A stretch of DNA of 5,445 bases from an uncultured Sulfolobales archaeon (GTDB lineage Archaea > Thermoproteota > Thermoprotei_A > Sulfolobales > Desulfurococcaceae). The position numbers and the translations under genes are program-made. Of the stretch, positions 4,829-5,445 are shown one piece after another. Where the stretch lies: NCBI GenBank assembly GCA_938003605.1, contig CALKYD010000013.1, forward strand, positions 1 to 5,445. The letters are read 5' to 3'. A model generated the notes under the pieces. It had not been told where the DNA came from, searched no databases, and saw only the letters and a program-made list of their open reading frames with translations. The stretch's first letter is position 1; each line of letters starts with the position of its first letter.

Positions 4829-5445
4829 TTGAGGAAAGCGCTTAAAGTTCGTGGAAAGAAGTTGTCAATAAGCTCAGCTAACTTAGTTTATTTAATGCTT
4901 CTAGCAGCTGTACTCATTTACGCTTCCTACAGTCTCTATACAACAGCGGAGAGCTTTGTCAAATACGAACTTAGTAGAGGCGGCAAAGGCTATGTATCTG
5001 ACGAAGTATGGTATGTGTCTGCAGCTAGGAACATGTTGTCAGACCTATATGGATTTAAGGCATTTAACCCGCTGGCGTGCTCAGCAACTATAGTACTTGA
5101 TAAGAGTTACGATCCTCTAGCAGTTAATGCATTAGCGTTAAGGCATGGCGTCAACATTGTTGACACGAATTACAATAAGCTTAAGTACGCTCTCTACGTA
5201 GAGTCATCGAACTGCAGTAGCTTGAATGAACTAGTTAGCGAGCTATCAATTAAGTACGGTGTTAGGGAAGCAGTATATGGATGGAGGCTCCCAGACAGCG
5301 ATGGCGTAAACAACTACTTAAACACTGAGCACCCTCCACTCGGCAAATACTTAATAGCTCTCTCAATAGCACTTCTTGGAGACTACCCGCTTAACTGGAG
5401 AATACCCAGTGTAGTCAGCGGTGTATTAATGATACTGCTCCTATA
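4829..5445 (+). CDS. PMT-type GT-C membrane mannosyltransferase (dolichyl-phosphate-mannose family), 5' part
   Basis: An open frame runs from TTG 4829 to the window edge: 205 codons, with the C-terminal part missing. The N-terminus is basic (MRKALKVRGKK), followed by a membrane segment at about residues 17-38, the expected orientation for GT-C enzymes. GYVSDEVWYVSAARNML (54-70) holds the conserved Asp-Glu pair of the first extracytoplasmic loop (Asp58, Glu59), which in this family contacts the lipid-linked sugar. EHPPLGKYLIAL (167-178) is the PMT signature HPPLGK, followed by further hydrophobic segments. Such enzymes move mannose or another sugar from a polyprenyl-phosphate donor to protein or glycan on the outer membrane face. 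The roughly 100 residues between the two motifs look soluble and exceed the spacing usual in PMT proteins. The frame is closed by TAA at 4826-4828, directly before TTG 4829. A later start at TTG 4862 is possible. It is divergent from the flavoprotein gene. Confidence 0.85.
   Translation, partial: MRKALKVRGKKLSISSANLVYLMLLAAVLIYASYSLYTTAESFVKYELSRGGKGYVSDEVWYVSAARNMLSDLYGFKAFNPLACSATIVLDKSYDPLAVNALALRHGVNIVDTNYNKLKYALYVESSNCSSLNELVSELSIKYGVREAVYGWRLPDSDGVNNYLNTEHPPLGKYLIALSIALLGDYPLNWRIPSVVSGVLMILLL

Overview
The window looks like chromosomal DNA from a thermophilic-type crenarchaeote (Thermoproteota). Start sites are preceded by archaeal Shine-Dalgarno cores (GGTGA, GAGGTG, AGGAGGG). TTG is used as a start codon, TATA boxes lie at archaeal spacing, terminators are plain T-tracts, and the region carries the remains of an archaeal-style TnpB. 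The genus is not determined. Thermofilum is a plausible comparison because it is a crenarchaeote with published PTS components, but this is inference.

Left part (1-2164): a soluble phosphotransferase (PTS) module for dihydroxyacetone. The 3' end of dhaL and a complete dhaM run rightward. dhaK runs leftward and converges on dhaM over a two-way T-tract terminator. ptsH (HPr) runs rightward and diverges from dhaK across a 183-bp promoter region that contains inverted repeats. The expected phosphate flow is PEP to Enzyme I (not in the window), then HPr-His15, DhaM-His9, nucleotide bound to DhaL, and finally dihydroxyacetone held covalently on DhaK-His216. DhaM is a bare EIIA-type domain, so a free HPr such as the one encoded next door is required.

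Middle part (2165-3190): about 1 kb without an intact gene. Frame-by-frame reading recovers a rightward TnpB-type (IS200/IS605 OrfB) protein broken by several frameshifts and stop codons. It is a decayed transposon remnant, truncated at the 5' end. No TnpA and no element ends were found.

Right part (3191-5445): a leftward flavoprotein with an N-terminal HcnA-like [2Fe-2S] domain fused to an HcnB-like FAD/NAD(P) oxidoreductase. It diverges from a rightward GT-C membrane mannosyltransferase (PMT type) that runs off the window. A single AT-rich element between them could be the TATA box for both. Its position, with a GGTGA ribosome-binding site, suggests the flavoprotein starts at 4711 rather than at the upstream ATG at 4825. 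The flavoprotein may be an electron-transfer subunit for a dehydrogenase, and a role in glycerol or triose metabolism beside the Dha genes is possible but unproven.
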